From the NCBI GenBank assembly GCA_002212725.1, contig MTCR01000110.1:1-64000 (forward strand): a stretch of 64,000 nucleotides of DNA. The letters are read 5' to 3'. The notes below the pieces were generated by a model, which saw nothing but the letters and a program-made list of their open reading frames with translations, ran no database searches and was not told where the DNA came from. This stretch comes from Sphingobacteriales bacterium TSM_CSM (GTDB taxonomy: Bacteria > Bacteroidota > Bacteroidia > Chitinophagales > UBA2359). The position numbers were made by a program, and so were the translations under genes. Shown here one piece after another: positions 7,410 to 17,300 of this stretch; within the stretch, counting starts at the first letter, position 1, and the number at the start of each line of letters is the position of its first letter.

Positions 7410-9917
7410 ATGGAGTCTGTGTTAGACATTCAGTACGTTGGAGAATGGTTGTTTGCCGGCAATCTCGGGCATTTGCTTAGTATTGTCAGTATGGTGTCTG
7501 CCTTGTTGGCGGCGGTAGCTTTTTACAATGCTTCAAAACATGAGAACAATAACCTTACCGAAAGCATTTCGTGGAACCGCCTGGCAAAGCGGGGGTTTAT
7601 TGTTCATGCAGCATCGGTAGCGGGTATAATTTTGGTTTTATTTTTCCTTATCCTCAATCATCGTTTTGAGTATAAATACGTTTGGCAACACTCATCGCGC
7701 AGTTTGCCCATTTACTACATGGTGTCTTGTTTTTGGGAAGGGCAGGAGGGGAGTTTTCTGCTTTGGCAATTCTGGACAGCAGTGTTGGGTTTGGTTTTAA
7801 TGCGCACTGCCCGTATATGGGAAAACCGTGTTATGACCACCCTCAGCATGTTGCAGGTTTTTTTGGCCGCCATGTTAATCGGTATCTATGTTTTGGGCTA
7901 TAAAGTAGGCAGCAGCCCCTTTATTTTAATGCGCGAAGATATGCCCGGAACCCCCATTTTCATGCGGGCTAATTACCTCGATTTTTTAACCGATGGTCGT
8001 GGGTTGAACCCCTTGCTTCAAAACTATTGGATGGTTATACACCCGCCCACCTTGTTTTTGGGTTTTGCCCTAACTGTTGTGCCATTTGCCTATGTATTGG
8101 CAGCGCTCTGGAAGCGCAGTTTCGATAATTGGGTAAAGCCGGTGCTGGTTTGGTCGTTATTTGCGGGCGGCGTATTGGGAATTGGTATTTTAATGGGCGG
8201 CGCCTGGGCTTATGAGGCCCTGAGTTTTGGCGGTTTTTGGGCTTGGGACCCCGTAGAAAATGCCTCTTTTGTTCCGTGGCTGGTGCTGGTGGGCGGCATA
8301 CACACCCTTTTGGCATATAAACACACCGGCCATGCACTCCGGGCCACAGCAGCGCTGTTGCTTTTGTCGTTTATGCTGGTGCTGTACTCCACTTTTTTAA
8401 CCCGGAGCGGCATTTTGGGCGATACCTCTGTACATTCTTTCACCGATTTGGGCATGTCGGGGCAGTTGCTGGCTTTTATGCTGTTTTTCTTCTTTCTTTC
8501 TTTAGCCCTGCTGGCGTATGGTTGGAAAGCCATGCCTGCTCCTGAAAAGGAGGAAGCCACCGACTCGCGCGAGTTTTGGATGTTTGTAGGCTCATTGGTG
8601 TTGCTGTTGCTGGCGGGGTTAATTACCTTAGACACCTCATGGCCGGTGGTAAATAAAGTATTTGGCACCAAAATTACCATTACCGAACCCATACCGCATT
8701 ACAACCGTTATGCCGTATGGTTTGCCATTGTAGTGGCTACCCTCAGTGCCATTATTCAGTACCTGCGCTATAAAAAAACCGGCAATGCTGGTTTGGTGCA
8801 AAAATTAGTTATACCAACCCTTGCGGCGCTTGCGCTTACGTTGGTTATTGGCTTTGCCATGCAAATAACCCATTTTGCCTACGGTTTGCTGTTGTTTGCC
8901 GCTTTATACGGCATTACAGCCAACACCAATTATCTGCTGGCTGTTTTATCGGGCAAAATAAGGGTGGCCGGCGGCTCTGTGGCACATGTGGGCTTTACCC
9001 TGCTGTTGCTGGGTGCGCTTCTGTCTGCCGGTAAGCAGGAGGTAATTTCAATTAATACAACAGGCATAGATTACGGAAAAGCCTTTGACGAAAAAAACAA
9101 ACTCGAAAATATATTGCTATACAAAGACCAGCCTGTGCAAATGGGACCTTATTGGGTAACTTATATTGGCGATTCTGTTGTGCCGCCCAACACGCTATAC
9201 AAAGTGCGCTACGAAAAAAAGAAAGAAAAAGATGCAAAGCCCGAAGAGGTCTTTACCCTGTACCCCAATGCACAAATAAACCCTAACATGGGCTTGCTGG
9301 CAAACCCCGATACTAAACACTACCTTACCAAAGACATTTTTACCCACGTTAGCTCGGTAGCCGATAAATCAAAAGACGACGAAGCATCGGAACAACTTAA
9401 GGAAATAGAACTTGCCCCGGGCGATACTGCCATTACCAGCGGCACATTTATTGTACTTAAAAAAATAAACCCCAACCCCTCCGGTATTGATTATGTGCCT
9501 GCTGCCGGAGATATTGCCGCCGGTGCCCAACTTGAAATTATTGACATTAAAAACAGACGCTATACAGCCGAGCCAATTTATTACATACGAAACAGCGCCG
9601 AGTTTGGCTCTGATGCCCAAATCAGCGAACTGAACATGACAATAAAATTTGAAAAAATTTTCCCCGATAAAGGAAAAATAAAACTGGCAGTAATAGAACG
9701 GGAAAAACCGGCCGATTTCATCATTATGAAAGCTATTATTTTTCCTTATATTAATTTGCTGTGGTTGGGTTGTTTTATTATGTCCATCGGGTTTTTTATC
9801 AGCATGGCGTACCGCTACAGGCAGGGCAGCTCAGAAAAACGGGTTTCAACACATAAACTTGCAGCAGATGGCGGCAGTATGCAGCCGGTAACCGCCTTGC
9901 GCCATAAAGAAGAATAA
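7410..9917 (+). CDS. ccmF: Cytochrome c haem lyase subunit CcmF (CcsA family)
   Basis: This 835-residue polytopic membrane protein transfers haem from CcmE to apocytochrome c. It shows the CcmF hallmarks: SFLLWQFW around residue 115, MVIHPPTLFLGF (about 208-219), and the WWD haem-handling motif GGFWAWDPVENASFVPWL (about 274-291). Further transmembrane helices follow, and a large periplasmic domain (about 540-770) precedes the last helix. It is longer than enterobacterial CcmF (about 650), which is usual in Bacteroidota. It follows ccmE and probably shares its transcript. ccmB and ccmC are 7-9 kb away. Confidence 0.95.
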   Translation: MESVLDIQYVGEWLFAGNLGHLLSIVSMVSALLAAVAFYNASKHENNNLTESISWNRLAKRGFIVHAASVAGIILVLFFLILNHRFEYKYVWQHSSRSLPIYYMVSCFWEGQEGSFLLWQFWTAVLGLVLMRTARIWENRVMTTLSMLQVFLAAMLIGIYVLGYKVGSSPFILMREDMPGTPIFMRANYLDFLTDGRGLNPLLQNYWMVIHPPTLFLGFALTVVPFAYVLAALWKRSFDNWVKPVLVWSLFAGGVLGIGILMGGAWAYEALSFGGFWAWDPVENASFVPWLVLVGGIHTLLAYKHTGHALRATAALLLLSFMLVLYSTFLTRSGILGDTSVHSFTDLGMSGQLLAFMLFFFFLSLALLAYGWKAMPAPEKEEATDSREFWMFVGSLVLLLLAGLITLDTSWPVVNKVFGTKITITEPIPHYNRYAVWFAIVVATLSAIIQYLRYKKTGNAGLVQKLVIPTLAALALTLVIGFAMQITHFAYGLLLFAALYGITANTNYLLAVLSGKIRVAGGSVAHVGFTLLLLGALLSAGKQEVISINTTGIDYGKAFDEKNKLENILLYKDQPVQMGPYWVTYIGDSVVPPNTLYKVRYEKKKEKDAKPEEVFTLYPNAQINPNMGLLANPDTKHYLTKDIFTHVSSVADKSKDDEASEQLKEIELAPGDTAITSGTFIVLKKINPNPSGIDYVPAAGDIAAGAQLEIIDIKNRRYTAEPIYYIRNSAEFGSDAQISELNMTIKFEKIFPDKGKIKLAVIEREKPADFIIMKAIIFPYINLLWLGCFIMSIGFFISMAYRYRQGSSEKRVSTHKLAADGGSMQPVTALRHKEE

Positions 9918-10129
9918 CCGCCTGCCCGCAGCCGGTAAACCGGTGAAATGATAACCCGCAATCAGTAAGTTGTGGCAAAGGTAGATTCGGGTATTATTAA
10001 TAAAATGGTGTTCCCCCCTTGGCAGCACCTTTGTTGAACAGGGCAATCATCAAGCATTTTTAGGGGCTGTAGGCTAATGGTGTATGCTGAAAAAAATAGG
10101 GTTATCTTGCAGTGGTATTTCCCTTATGT

Positions 10130-12409
10130 ATGAAACTGCTTGCGGTAACTCTTATTGCCACCGTTGTATTAAGCGGAATTGGGCTGCTTGTAAACCTGCA
10201 ACAAGCCGGGCACAAAATGCCTGCGCGGTTATGGCAGTACCCCAATGCCGGCATGATAATTCCGCTTAGCCATAATGCGCGGGTAACCGTAACATCGGGC
10301 AAGGGAGTAAAAAATATAACCGATGATAATACCGATACTTTTTGGCAATCCGATGCGCCTTTCCCTGACAACTATTTAACCCGAAATGAACAAAACCTGC
10401 TGTTAAACAGTGCCAACAGCAATAACTGCACCTTAACCGGCAGTGCCGCACCCCAATCTGCTACCGATGGCAATCCCGAAACCGGGGTAAAAATAGTAAA
10501 CAACACAGAAAACGCCCGGTTTACCCTGCAATTAAGGCAACCGCAGCAACTGCTCTTAGCAGGGGTGAAAGCCGGTTTTTCGGGCAGTTTACAGTTAATG
10601 GCTATTACCCAATCGGGTAAAACTACAGTCTTACACCGGTTTGAGCAGCAGGAAAATTATGTCCTTATTCGTTTTCCCGTTCAGGAAACAGCAGCAATAA
10701 AAGCTTTGAGTTTAATAAGCCCGCAGCCGTTTACCCTGTATGAACTGGCTGCCCTTAACAGCCTGCCGGCCGAATTTGCCGTACTCGATTTGGGAAAGCA
10801 ACAATCCATAGGCGTAATTGAAACCCGACATTGGGTAACCAACCCGGCAGCAGTGGTAAAAACCGATTTGCTACTGAGCACAGATGGCGTACAGTGGGTA
10901 CAGGCAGCGGCTTTGAATCCGGCAGCTATGGGTAAAACAACCACAGTGCTTAACACTGCTGCCACAGCAAGATACCTGAAACTACAGCATACCATATCCA
11001 ATACCAATTGGGCTAAGGCAGAAATTTGGGAAATAACCGTTTATAACCATGATGGCCCTTTTGGAGCCATGCCACCGCCAAAACCGCAACAACACACCAT
11101 GCGGCAACTTTTGGGCGTAAACGGCATTTGGGGCTGGGGACATAACCAATGCAGCAGTAACCTGCCACCGGGTAAAGGCCCGCAGTTGTTTGCCAAAGTG
11201 GCATCTTGCGCCCGCAACTACCATAACCTCGACTGGGATGTAACCGACCCCGACCACCCTCCGCAATTTGACCTGATGTCCCTGGGAAAAGGCACCGAAG
11301 CTCAACCCTGGTTAAACTGGGATACCGAGTACGCCGCATGGAAAACAGCCGGCATACCCGCACAGGTTAGTGTGCAGTTTACCAATGCCTCACACCCGGA
11401 AGGTGTTTGGAGCAAACCCTATACCGCCGCTTATAACTACGGCTATGCTTTTGCCCGCCATTTCGGACCAACACACGGCAACGGACTGGTGAATGCCCTT
11501 GAAATAGGCAACGAACCCTGGGATTATACCCCCGGTTTTTACCATACCGTTTTGAGCGGAATGGCGCACGGGGCAAAAGATGCCGATGCCGCCCTGAAGG
11601 TTTTGCCCTGTGCCTTGCAAGCCCACCGGCCAAACACCCCCGAAAGCAGGGTAAACAACTACATTGAAACCATGCTTACCCCGGATACAGCCCCATTCAT
11701 TGATGCCCTGAATGTTCATGCTTACAGTTACCTGTACAATGAGCAGGGAACCCGAACAGCTACTTATCCCGAACATAGCTGCTCCGAAATGCGCAGCGTG
11801 CTTTGTATGCTGCGTTTTGGCAAAGCCAACCTGCCCGGCATACCCATACAACTTACCGAATGGGGCTGGGACAGCAGCAGCAGTGCCGAAGATTGTGTGC
11901 ACAGCGAATGCGTTACCGAAAATGAACAAGCATTGTATGCCGTAAGAGGGGCGCTAATGGCCGCCCGAATGGGCTTAGACCGGCTATATTGGTTTTTTTA
12001 CGCCAACGGCACAGGCGCTTCCTCAGTTTTTAACCGTTCGGGGTTAACAGAATCGGTACAGGCGGGCGGAACGCCCAAGCAGGCTTTCAGCGCTATGGCA
12101 GCTTTAATGCATCTGCTGGGCAATACCCGTTTTTGCAACGTTGTGCAGGAAACCACCAACGGTTATATTTATGCCATGTGTAACCCCAACGGGCAGGTTA
12201 CCCACCTTGTAGCGTGGCTGCCATTAGCCGGCAACAACCCCGGCACTGCCAGCGTTGCTTTTAACTGTTTGCAAAAACCCGTTTCGGCGTGGGCAATCAA
12301 CGGGCTTACTGCATCGGGTTATACCCGGGAGCCGCTGCCAACTTTTGAAAATGGAAAAATAACCGTAACATTATCTGCACAACCGCTTGTAATTGAATTG
12401 CATTTATAG
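10130..12409 (+). CDS. Secreted protein with discoidin-like domains and a clan GH-A-like barrel
   Basis: From ATG 10130 (MKLLAVTLIATVVLSGIGLL, a membrane anchor or signal) the protein has 759 residues. The first 330 contain two F5/8 type C (discoidin)-like modules: VKNITDDNTDTFWQSD, and the region around SIGVIETRHWV to RYLKLQHTISNTNWAKAEIWEI. The rest looks like a TIM-barrel glycoside hydrolase of clan GH-A. ALEIGNEPWDY has the Asn-Glu pair expected for the acid/base (Glu462), and IQLTEWGWDS gives the likely nucleophile Glu577, the normal spacing for strands 4 and 7. The family is not assignable by eye. Alone between ccmF and divIC; probably acts on polysaccharide at the cell surface. Confidence 0.75.
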   Translation: MKLLAVTLIATVVLSGIGLLVNLQQAGHKMPARLWQYPNAGMIIPLSHNARVTVTSGKGVKNITDDNTDTFWQSDAPFPDNYLTRNEQNLLLNSANSNNCTLTGSAAPQSATDGNPETGVKIVNNTENARFTLQLRQPQQLLLAGVKAGFSGSLQLMAITQSGKTTVLHRFEQQENYVLIRFPVQETAAIKALSLISPQPFTLYELAALNSLPAEFAVLDLGKQQSIGVIETRHWVTNPAAVVKTDLLLSTDGVQWVQAAALNPAAMGKTTTVLNTAATARYLKLQHTISNTNWAKAEIWEITVYNHDGPFGAMPPPKPQQHTMRQLLGVNGIWGWGHNQCSSNLPPGKGPQLFAKVASCARNYHNLDWDVTDPDHPPQFDLMSLGKGTEAQPWLNWDTEYAAWKTAGIPAQVSVQFTNASHPEGVWSKPYTAAYNYGYAFARHFGPTHGNGLVNALEIGNEPWDYTPGFYHTVLSGMAHGAKDADAALKVLPCALQAHRPNTPESRVNNYIETMLTPDTAPFIDALNVHAYSYLYNEQGTRTATYPEHSCSEMRSVLCMLRFGKANLPGIPIQLTEWGWDSSSSAEDCVHSECVTENEQALYAVRGALMAARMGLDRLYWFFYANGTGASSVFNRSGLTESVQAGGTPKQAFSAMAALMHLLGNTRFCNVVQETTNGYIYAMCNPNGQVTHLVAWLPLAGNNPGTASVAFNCLQKPVSAWAINGLTASGYTREPLPTFENGKITVTLSAQPLVIELHL

Positions 12410-12516
12410 CAGCAAGTTGAACTATTTTGCCTTGCATGTTATTATTTTGAGGTAAAAAATTTGCGATATTCATTTTTTAGTGTCAAATTTGCGCATCTGA
12501 ATTATTATACTTGCCC

Positions 12517-12828
12517 ATGTCGTTGCTGTCTGCCATATACAACTCTTTGCCACAATGGCTTCGCAACCGTTATGTGCTATCGGGGCTTGCGTTTTTTTTC
12601 TGGATTTTACTGTTCGACAGCAACTCGCTGTTATCGCAAATGCGTATGCGCAGCCAGGTAAAGGAAATGTTGATAAAAGAAGCCTTTTACCAGCGCGAAA
12701 TACAGCAATCTAACCGGGAACTGAAAGAATTGCTTACCAACAACGCCACCCTCGAAAAATTTGCACGGGAACACTACCTCATGAAACGCCCCAACGAAGA
12801 TGTATTCATTATTGTAGAAGAGGAGTAG
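12517..12828 (+). CDS. Septum formation initiator family protein (DivIC/FtsB-like)
   Basis: The ATG at 12517 gives 103 residues: a short cytoplasmic start, one transmembrane helix (VLSGLAFFFWILLFD), a coiled coil (EMLIKEAFYQREIQQSNRELKELL), and the conserved C-terminal FAREHYLMKRPNEDVFIIVEE, which is the DivIC/FtsB signature. These small bitopic proteins join FtsL and FtsQ/DivIB in the divisome and help activate septal peptidoglycan synthesis. The ATACTTG sequence just before the start resembles a -7 box with one mismatch. No other division genes are adjacent. Confidence 0.88.
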   Translation: MSLLSAIYNSLPQWLRNRYVLSGLAFFFWILLFDSNSLLSQMRMRSQVKEMLIKEAFYQREIQQSNRELKELLTNNATLEKFAREHYLMKRPNEDVFIIVEEE

Positions 12829-12985
12829 CCGCCCGGCTGTTTTTATTTTTTTTGAAAAATAAAACAAAAAGTTGCATAAAATGCAGAAAAGCCTTACATT
12901 GGCTCGGTGTTTAAACACTAACACCGCCGGTAAGGCAAATCAAGCAACTATCAACTCCTTTTTTATAACCTAAAATGCAAACATT

Positions 12986-13351
12986 ATGGACATTAACTTG
13001 ACTCGAATTGGGCAGATTATTTTTGGTATTCCGTTTTTGGTTTTTGGTATTTTGCACTTTCTGAATGCCGATGCCATGGCCGGCATGGTGCCTTTACCGG
13101 GTGGCGTAATTTGGGTGTACCTTACGGGGCTTGCCCAGGTTTTGGCTTTTGTAAGCATTGTAATAAGGAAAAAAACCAGGCTTGCCTGTTTGTTGCTTGC
13201 CTTAATGCTGCTTATTTTCGTTTTATCCTTGCACTTGCCGGGTGTAATTGCTGGCGGAGATGCTGCCCAAATGTCTATGGGCAATTTGTTAAAAGACATT
13301 GGCTTAATGGGTGCTGCTTTGGTTATTGCCAACCAGTTTGGTAACGATTAA
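12986..13351 (+). CDS. DoxX-family membrane protein
   Basis: The 121-residue protein has four predicted membrane helices, beginning IGQIIFGIPFLVFGILHFLN, which matches DoxX/DoxD-like small membrane proteins with the conserved FGxxHF at the end of helix 1. The function of this subgroup is not settled; some relatives are linked to redox or quinone-coupled reactions. It is a single-gene transcript, with a strong terminator 30 bases downstream. Confidence 0.75.
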   Translation: MDINLTRIGQIIFGIPFLVFGILHFLNADAMAGMVPLPGGVIWVYLTGLAQVLAFVSIVIRKKTRLACLLLALMLLIFVLSLHLPGVIAGGDAAQMSMGNLLKDIGLMGAALVIANQFGND

Positions 13352-13379
13352 CCCGACAAACACCCTTGGCAATGAGCAA

Positions 13380-13421
13380 AAAAGGGGGGGGCGGCTACCG
13401 GCAGCCTCCCCTTTTGTTTTG
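13380..13421 (+). terminator. Intrinsic terminator after the DoxX gene
   Basis: AAAAGGGG with following G/C bases pairs with CCTCCCCTTTT across a short loop, with an inner GGCT/AGCC pair, and is followed by GTTTTGTTTA. It ends the DoxX transcript. Confidence 0.8.
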
Positions 13422-13497
13422 TTTATTGCGTTTGTTTACCGAACTATGCCTCTGCTTTTTTAGTTTATAGAAAAGTTTACTCAATAAACCAACGTTC

Positions 13498-14784
13498 ATG
13501 CGCACTTCTGTTTGCTTTGGCGCTGCTGTGCCTGCCCCCGACATTACTGCCACCGTAACCGCAACAATAATCCATACCGTATATTCATCTGTTTCCGATA
13601 TTGATGCGGAGGAGTGGGACTCGGTATTTGGCAAATCGGAAAATCTGCCGCTGCAACATGCCTACCTGTTGGCACTTGAGCAGAGCAATGAAGGTAAAAT
13701 TGATTTCAGATATGTGCTTTTCAGGCGCAACAGCCGCGCGGTTGGGGTTGCCTGTTTTCAATTGTTTGAGGTGTCCGGCAGCGAAGCGCTAAAAACATCG
13801 GCAATTGAGCAGCAGCAGGCAGAACCCGCCAAAGGTGTGCGTGAAAGCGCCATGCAATGGGTAAAAAAAATATCTTTTAACCGCATTAACCGCCTGAATT
13901 TGCGGATGCTGATTTGTGGCAATGCCTTGATGACCGGCGAATACGGTTTTTACTTTACACCACAAATACCCGATGCCGATGCTGTTGAACTGGTACGGCA
14001 GGTTATTGACCAAACCGAAAGGCAGGAAGCGGCAGCCGGTAAAAAAATTGACCTTGTATTGGTAAAAGATTTTAAGCAGCAACGCAATCTTGTTGCCGAA
14101 ACCTTGCTAAAACGGGGGTACCGGAAAATTAGTTTTCAGCCCAACATGGTAATGCACCTGCAACCCGAATGGCTCACCTTTGAGCATTATTTAAGTGACA
14201 TGTCGTCAAAATACAGGGTGCGGGCAAAGCGGGTGTTGAAAAAAGGCGCTGAAATGGAGCGCAAAGACTTTGACGCAACTGCCATTGAACAACAACTACC
14301 CGCCATTTATTCATTTTATACCGAAGTAGCCGATAGCATGGATTTTAACCTGCTGAGCGCTTCGCCCCGCTATTTTGCAGAACTCAAAAAGCAGTTGGGG
14401 CATCGGTTCAGGCTTATTGCCTACTGTTTAAACGGGCAAATGGTAGGTTTTATAACCGCCATTGCCGGCAAACAACACATGGAAGTGCATTTTACCGGCT
14501 ATAACCACCCGCTAAACCGCGACTACGCCATTTATTCCAACATTTTATATGATATGGTTAAACTTGGCATTGAGCACCGCGTGCAAACCATTTCTTTTGG
14601 CAGAACAGCTCTGGAAATTAAAAGCACGGTAGGAGCAACCGGAGAAGATATGCCGGCTTTTATAAAACACCGCAGCAGGTTGGTAAACCGGCTGCTCATA
14701 CCGCTTATTAACCAGTTTAATCAGGAAGCCTGGATACCCCGTCACCCGTTTAAACAAGCCGGAACCGAAGGCGAAACCGATTAA
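13498..14784 (+). CDS. GNAT-superfamily / FemAB-like acyltransferase
   Basis: The 428-residue protein has two related halves, as in FemAB-like and DUF482-type GNAT proteins: an N-terminal part with SSVSDIDAEEWDSVFG and VACFQLFEV, and a C-terminal acetyl-transferase part with YLSDMSSKYRVRAKRVLKKG, RFRLIAYCLNGQMVGFITAI and MEVHFTGYNHPLNRDYAIY. Such proteins transfer acyl or aminoacyl groups, but the substrate cannot be told. It ends four bases inside the converging VWA gene (shared TTAA), so the two genes terminate against each other. Confidence 0.7.
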   Translation: MRTSVCFGAAVPAPDITATVTATIIHTVYSSVSDIDAEEWDSVFGKSENLPLQHAYLLALEQSNEGKIDFRYVLFRRNSRAVGVACFQLFEVSGSEALKTSAIEQQQAEPAKGVRESAMQWVKKISFNRINRLNLRMLICGNALMTGEYGFYFTPQIPDADAVELVRQVIDQTERQEAAAGKKIDLVLVKDFKQQRNLVAETLLKRGYRKISFQPNMVMHLQPEWLTFEHYLSDMSSKYRVRAKRVLKKGAEMERKDFDATAIEQQLPAIYSFYTEVADSMDFNLLSASPRYFAELKKQLGHRFRLIAYCLNGQMVGFITAIAGKQHMEVHFTGYNHPLNRDYAIYSNILYDMVKLGIEHRVQTISFGRTALEIKSTVGATGEDMPAFIKHRSRLVNRLLIPLINQFNQEAWIPRHPFKQAGTEGETD

Positions 14785-16238
14785 GGAAGGTTTTTGGCAA
14801 TATTTACCAAATCTGCAAACTCCGACCGCCACAGGTAGGGGTCGAAAGTGCGGGCATTTTGCGCCCAGTTAATTACCTGCTCATAAGAGGCAGTGCCTTT
14901 ATAGTCCGATTTTCGGAGCAACATGCCGTAAGCCGCTACCGAAGCCGCAAAACGCATGTTTTCCGATGCTTGTTCAAAACCGGTTTGGGCATCGGTAATT
15001 TGCAGGTTAAGTTCCCTGTTTTCCTCTGTAACGGGTTTTTTGTAGCGGAAGTTAATGGTAAAGGAAGGTATGCCGCTGCAAGCAGAACATATCACCGGCA
15101 CAATTTCGTACAGGGCGGTAACGGTTTGCCCTGCGCTTAAATCGCCGGTATCGGTGGTGTCGGTTTCAAATTCGGTGTTGTTGATAAGCCGGTTTTCGTA
15201 CCCTATAAGCCGGTAGCTGCTCACCATTTCGGGGTTAAAGGTTACCTGTATTTTCACATCTTTGGCAACGGGGTAAAATTTGTTAAATTCATACTCCATT
15301 ACTTTTCGGGCTTGTGCTAAGTTGTCAATGTATTCGTAAATGCCGTTGCCGTTATCGGCAAGCCGTTCCATCATGGCGTCATTAAGGTTGCCGGTTCCTA
15401 CACCCCAAACCGAGAGGTAAATACCCGTTTGGCGTTTTTCTTTAATTAAGGCTACCAATTCGTCGGGGTCGGTTATGCCTACGTTAAAATCGCCATCGGT
15501 AGCTAAAATTACGCGGTTGTTACCGGCTTCGGTAAAATATTGTTGTGCAATTTCATAAGCGGTGTTTATGCCGTCGGCGCCGGCAGTGCTGCCGCCCGCC
15601 TGCAAATTTTGTATGGCATTGTTAATAACCGTTTTTTGGTTGCCCGGCGTAGATGCCAGCGCCACCCCCGATGAGCCGGCATAGGTAACAATGGCCAGGC
15701 GGTCTTGCGCCCTAAGCGTGTTAACCAAGTACGGCAAACCCTCTTTGAGCAGCTCCAGTTTATTTTCGCCATCCATAGAACCCGAAATATCGAGCAACAA
15801 CACAAAGTTGGAGGGTGGTAAATCGGGCATTGCAATGGTTTTGCCTTTTACCCCAATACGAATGAGCCGGTTTTGTGTATTCCACGGGCAGCCGCTTACT
15901 TCGCCGTTAATGCCAATATTTTCATCGGGTATTGGTTCGGCATAGTCGTATAAAAAGTAATTCATCAGCTCTTCGGTTCTTACGGCATCTTTTGGAGGCA
16001 GCGTTCCATCAGATAAAAACCGGCGCATATTGCTATAGGCGGCACCATCGGCATCTAAACCAAAGGTAGAAACCGGCTGTTCTGCAGTTACAATAAATGG
16101 ATTTTCTTCAAAACTGTTGTAGCGTTCGCCGCCGCCGTAAGAAGTTACATCAAAACCCTGCCAGTCCTCCTGAAAAGAGCAGCCGTTAAGCAGGGCTGTT
16201 ATAACAAGTAATGCTGCAAAGAACAAATGTTTTTTCAT
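14781..16238 (-). CDS. VWA-domain lipoprotein (YfbK-like)
   Basis: The ATG at 16238 gives a clean lipoprotein signal (MKKHLFFAALLVITALLNGC); the frame extends 19 codons further upstream without features. The mature protein has the YfbK order: a von_Willebrand N-terminal segment (NPFIVTAEQPVSTFGLDADGAAYSNMRRFL region), a VWA domain with the MIDAS motif LLLDISGSMDG, DGDFNVGITD and the following Rossmann-like strands, then a DUF3520-like C-terminal part (KDVKIQVTFNPEMVSSYRLIGYENR). It is an envelope protein of unknown precise role; VWA domains usually mediate metal-dependent protein contacts. Length of 485 residues is normal. Confidence 0.85.
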   Translation of the reverse strand: MKKHLFFAALLVITALLNGCSFQEDWQGFDVTSYGGGERYNSFEENPFIVTAEQPVSTFGLDADGAAYSNMRRFLSDGTLPPKDAVRTEELMNYFLYDYAEPIPDENIGINGEVSGCPWNTQNRLIRIGVKGKTIAMPDLPPSNFVLLLDISGSMDGENKLELLKEGLPYLVNTLRAQDRLAIVTYAGSSGVALASTPGNQKTVINNAIQNLQAGGSTAGADGINTAYEIAQQYFTEAGNNRVILATDGDFNVGITDPDELVALIKEKRQTGIYLSVWGVGTGNLNDAMMERLADNGNGIYEYIDNLAQARKVMEYEFNKFYPVAKDVKIQVTFNPEMVSSYRLIGYENRLINNTEFETDTTDTGDLSAGQTVTALYEIVPVICSACSGIPSFTINFRYKKPVTEENRELNLQITDAQTGFEQASENMRFAASVAAYGMLLRKSDYKGTASYEQVINWAQNARTFDPYLWRSEFADLVNIAKNLP

Positions 16239-16292
16239 GGGAAACCTGTTTTGGTTAGGTGGCGCCATTTCTGCGCCATTAATTTTTATGTG

Positions 16293-16300
16293 CAAATATA
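16293..16300 (-). promoter_or_regulatory. -7 promoter box (TATATTTG) before the VWA gene
   Basis: On the minus strand this reads TATATTTG, a perfect match to the Bacteroidota TAnnTTTG -7 element, about 55 bases upstream of the ATG at 16238. A clear TTTG at the -33 position is not seen. Confidence 0.35.
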
Positions 16301-16464
16301 CAAAAAAACAGGATTATGGCAGCAGGAAGTTGAGGCAATAATTAAGGGGTGCGTTAATTTTGGGGTAGCCGGCCTTGCCCCGCGTGTTGTTTGCAGGGGC
16401 ACAAACAATGGGTAAGTGACATGCCGCAGTTAGGAAGATACGCAAATATAGGCGTAACCACTGT

Positions 16465-17208
16465 TTACCCCGACACCACCACCTGTTCCGGTGTGAGCAG
16501 CGGCATACCTTTAAACCGCAGCGCTACTTGTGCTACCGCCAAAACATCTTGTTGGCAATAGTTGGCAATGCGCTCCAATCCGTTTTCCTGATGCCAGTAA
16601 ACCTGTGCTACATGGCTGCCTTCCATTTCTTCTTTCGGCGAAGGAATATTTAACAAGTGGGTAAGCAGATGAAGTGAGGTGAAATTTTTATAATCGCCAA
16701 ATTTCCACAGTTGCATGGTATCTAAAAACCGCAGTTCCCAGGGTTTAAGGGCGTTAACATCTAAAATGGTGGGTAGCGGCAAACCGTTAATAATGGCACG
16801 GCGGCAGAGATACGGCACATCAAACTCGCGGATATTGTGCCCGCAGAGGTAAAAACGGTCGGGGTCAAACCGGGTTTGGAGCATTTGCAAAAAATCGGTG
16901 AGCAGTTGCGCTTCATCGTGTCCGGCAAAAGATTTAAGGCGAAAGGAGGGCGCATCGCCGGCATTTTTGGGGTGTCGGTATATACCTGCCGAAATACAGA
17001 CTACCTTGCCAAATTCGGCATAAACACCCGACTTTTTGAAGAAGTAGTCTTCCTCGGTTAAATCGTCATCTACAGATTGTTTAAAACGATTAGTTCTGTA
17101 TTGCCAAAGCGTTTGCATTTCGGGACTTAAATCGGTCCATTGTTTTACCATAGGCACCGTTTCAATATCCAGAAACAAAATGGCAGCCATATCAATATTG
17201 CTAAGCAT
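16465..17208 (-). CDS. Predicted 3'-5' exonuclease, DNA polymerase B-like DEDD domain
   Basis: The protein resembles the DNA_pol_B_exo2 family of stand-alone proofreading-type exonucleases. The three ExoI-III motifs are visible: ILFLDIETVP (Asp and Glu of motif I), CGHNIREFDVPYLCRRA (motif II Asp), and NYCQQDVLAVAQV, where YxxxD fits the DEDDy subtype. The start at 17208 (MLSNIDMAAILF) puts motif I near the N-terminus as in relatives; a longer frame to 17262 is open but lacks similarity. About 247 residues. The substrate is probably single-stranded DNA or RNA ends, by family. Confidence 0.88.
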   Translation of the reverse strand: MLSNIDMAAILFLDIETVPMVKQWTDLSPEMQTLWQYRTNRFKQSVDDDLTEEDYFFKKSGVYAEFGKVVCISAGIYRHPKNAGDAPSFRLKSFAGHDEAQLLTDFLQMLQTRFDPDRFYLCGHNIREFDVPYLCRRAIINGLPLPTILDVNALKPWELRFLDTMQLWKFGDYKNFTSLHLLTHLLNIPSPKEEMEGSHVAQVYWHQENGLERIANYCQQDVLAVAQVALRFKGMPLLTPEQVVVSG

Positions 17209-17288
17209 AATCGGGAGTTTTGCAGTTGCAATAATACGCAATATGTTTGAATAATGCGCCATTGAGATAAAATGTTGCCGCCAAACTC

Positions 17289-17296
17289 TAACTTTG
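17289..17296 (+). promoter_or_regulatory. -7 promoter box immediately before ccmB
   Basis: TAACTTTG matches the Bacteroidota TAnnTTTG element exactly and ends five bases before the ccmB ATG at 17301, so transcription would begin at or next to the start codon (a leaderless mRNA). No good TTTG at the -33 position was found. Confidence 0.45.
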
Positions 17297-17300
17297 CACC

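Noticed and set aside
12461-12661. A 66-codon frame overlapping the start of the DivIC/FtsB gene
   Set aside because: It is in a different phase, Cys-rich without features, while the DivIC frame has a membrane helix, coiled coil and signature.
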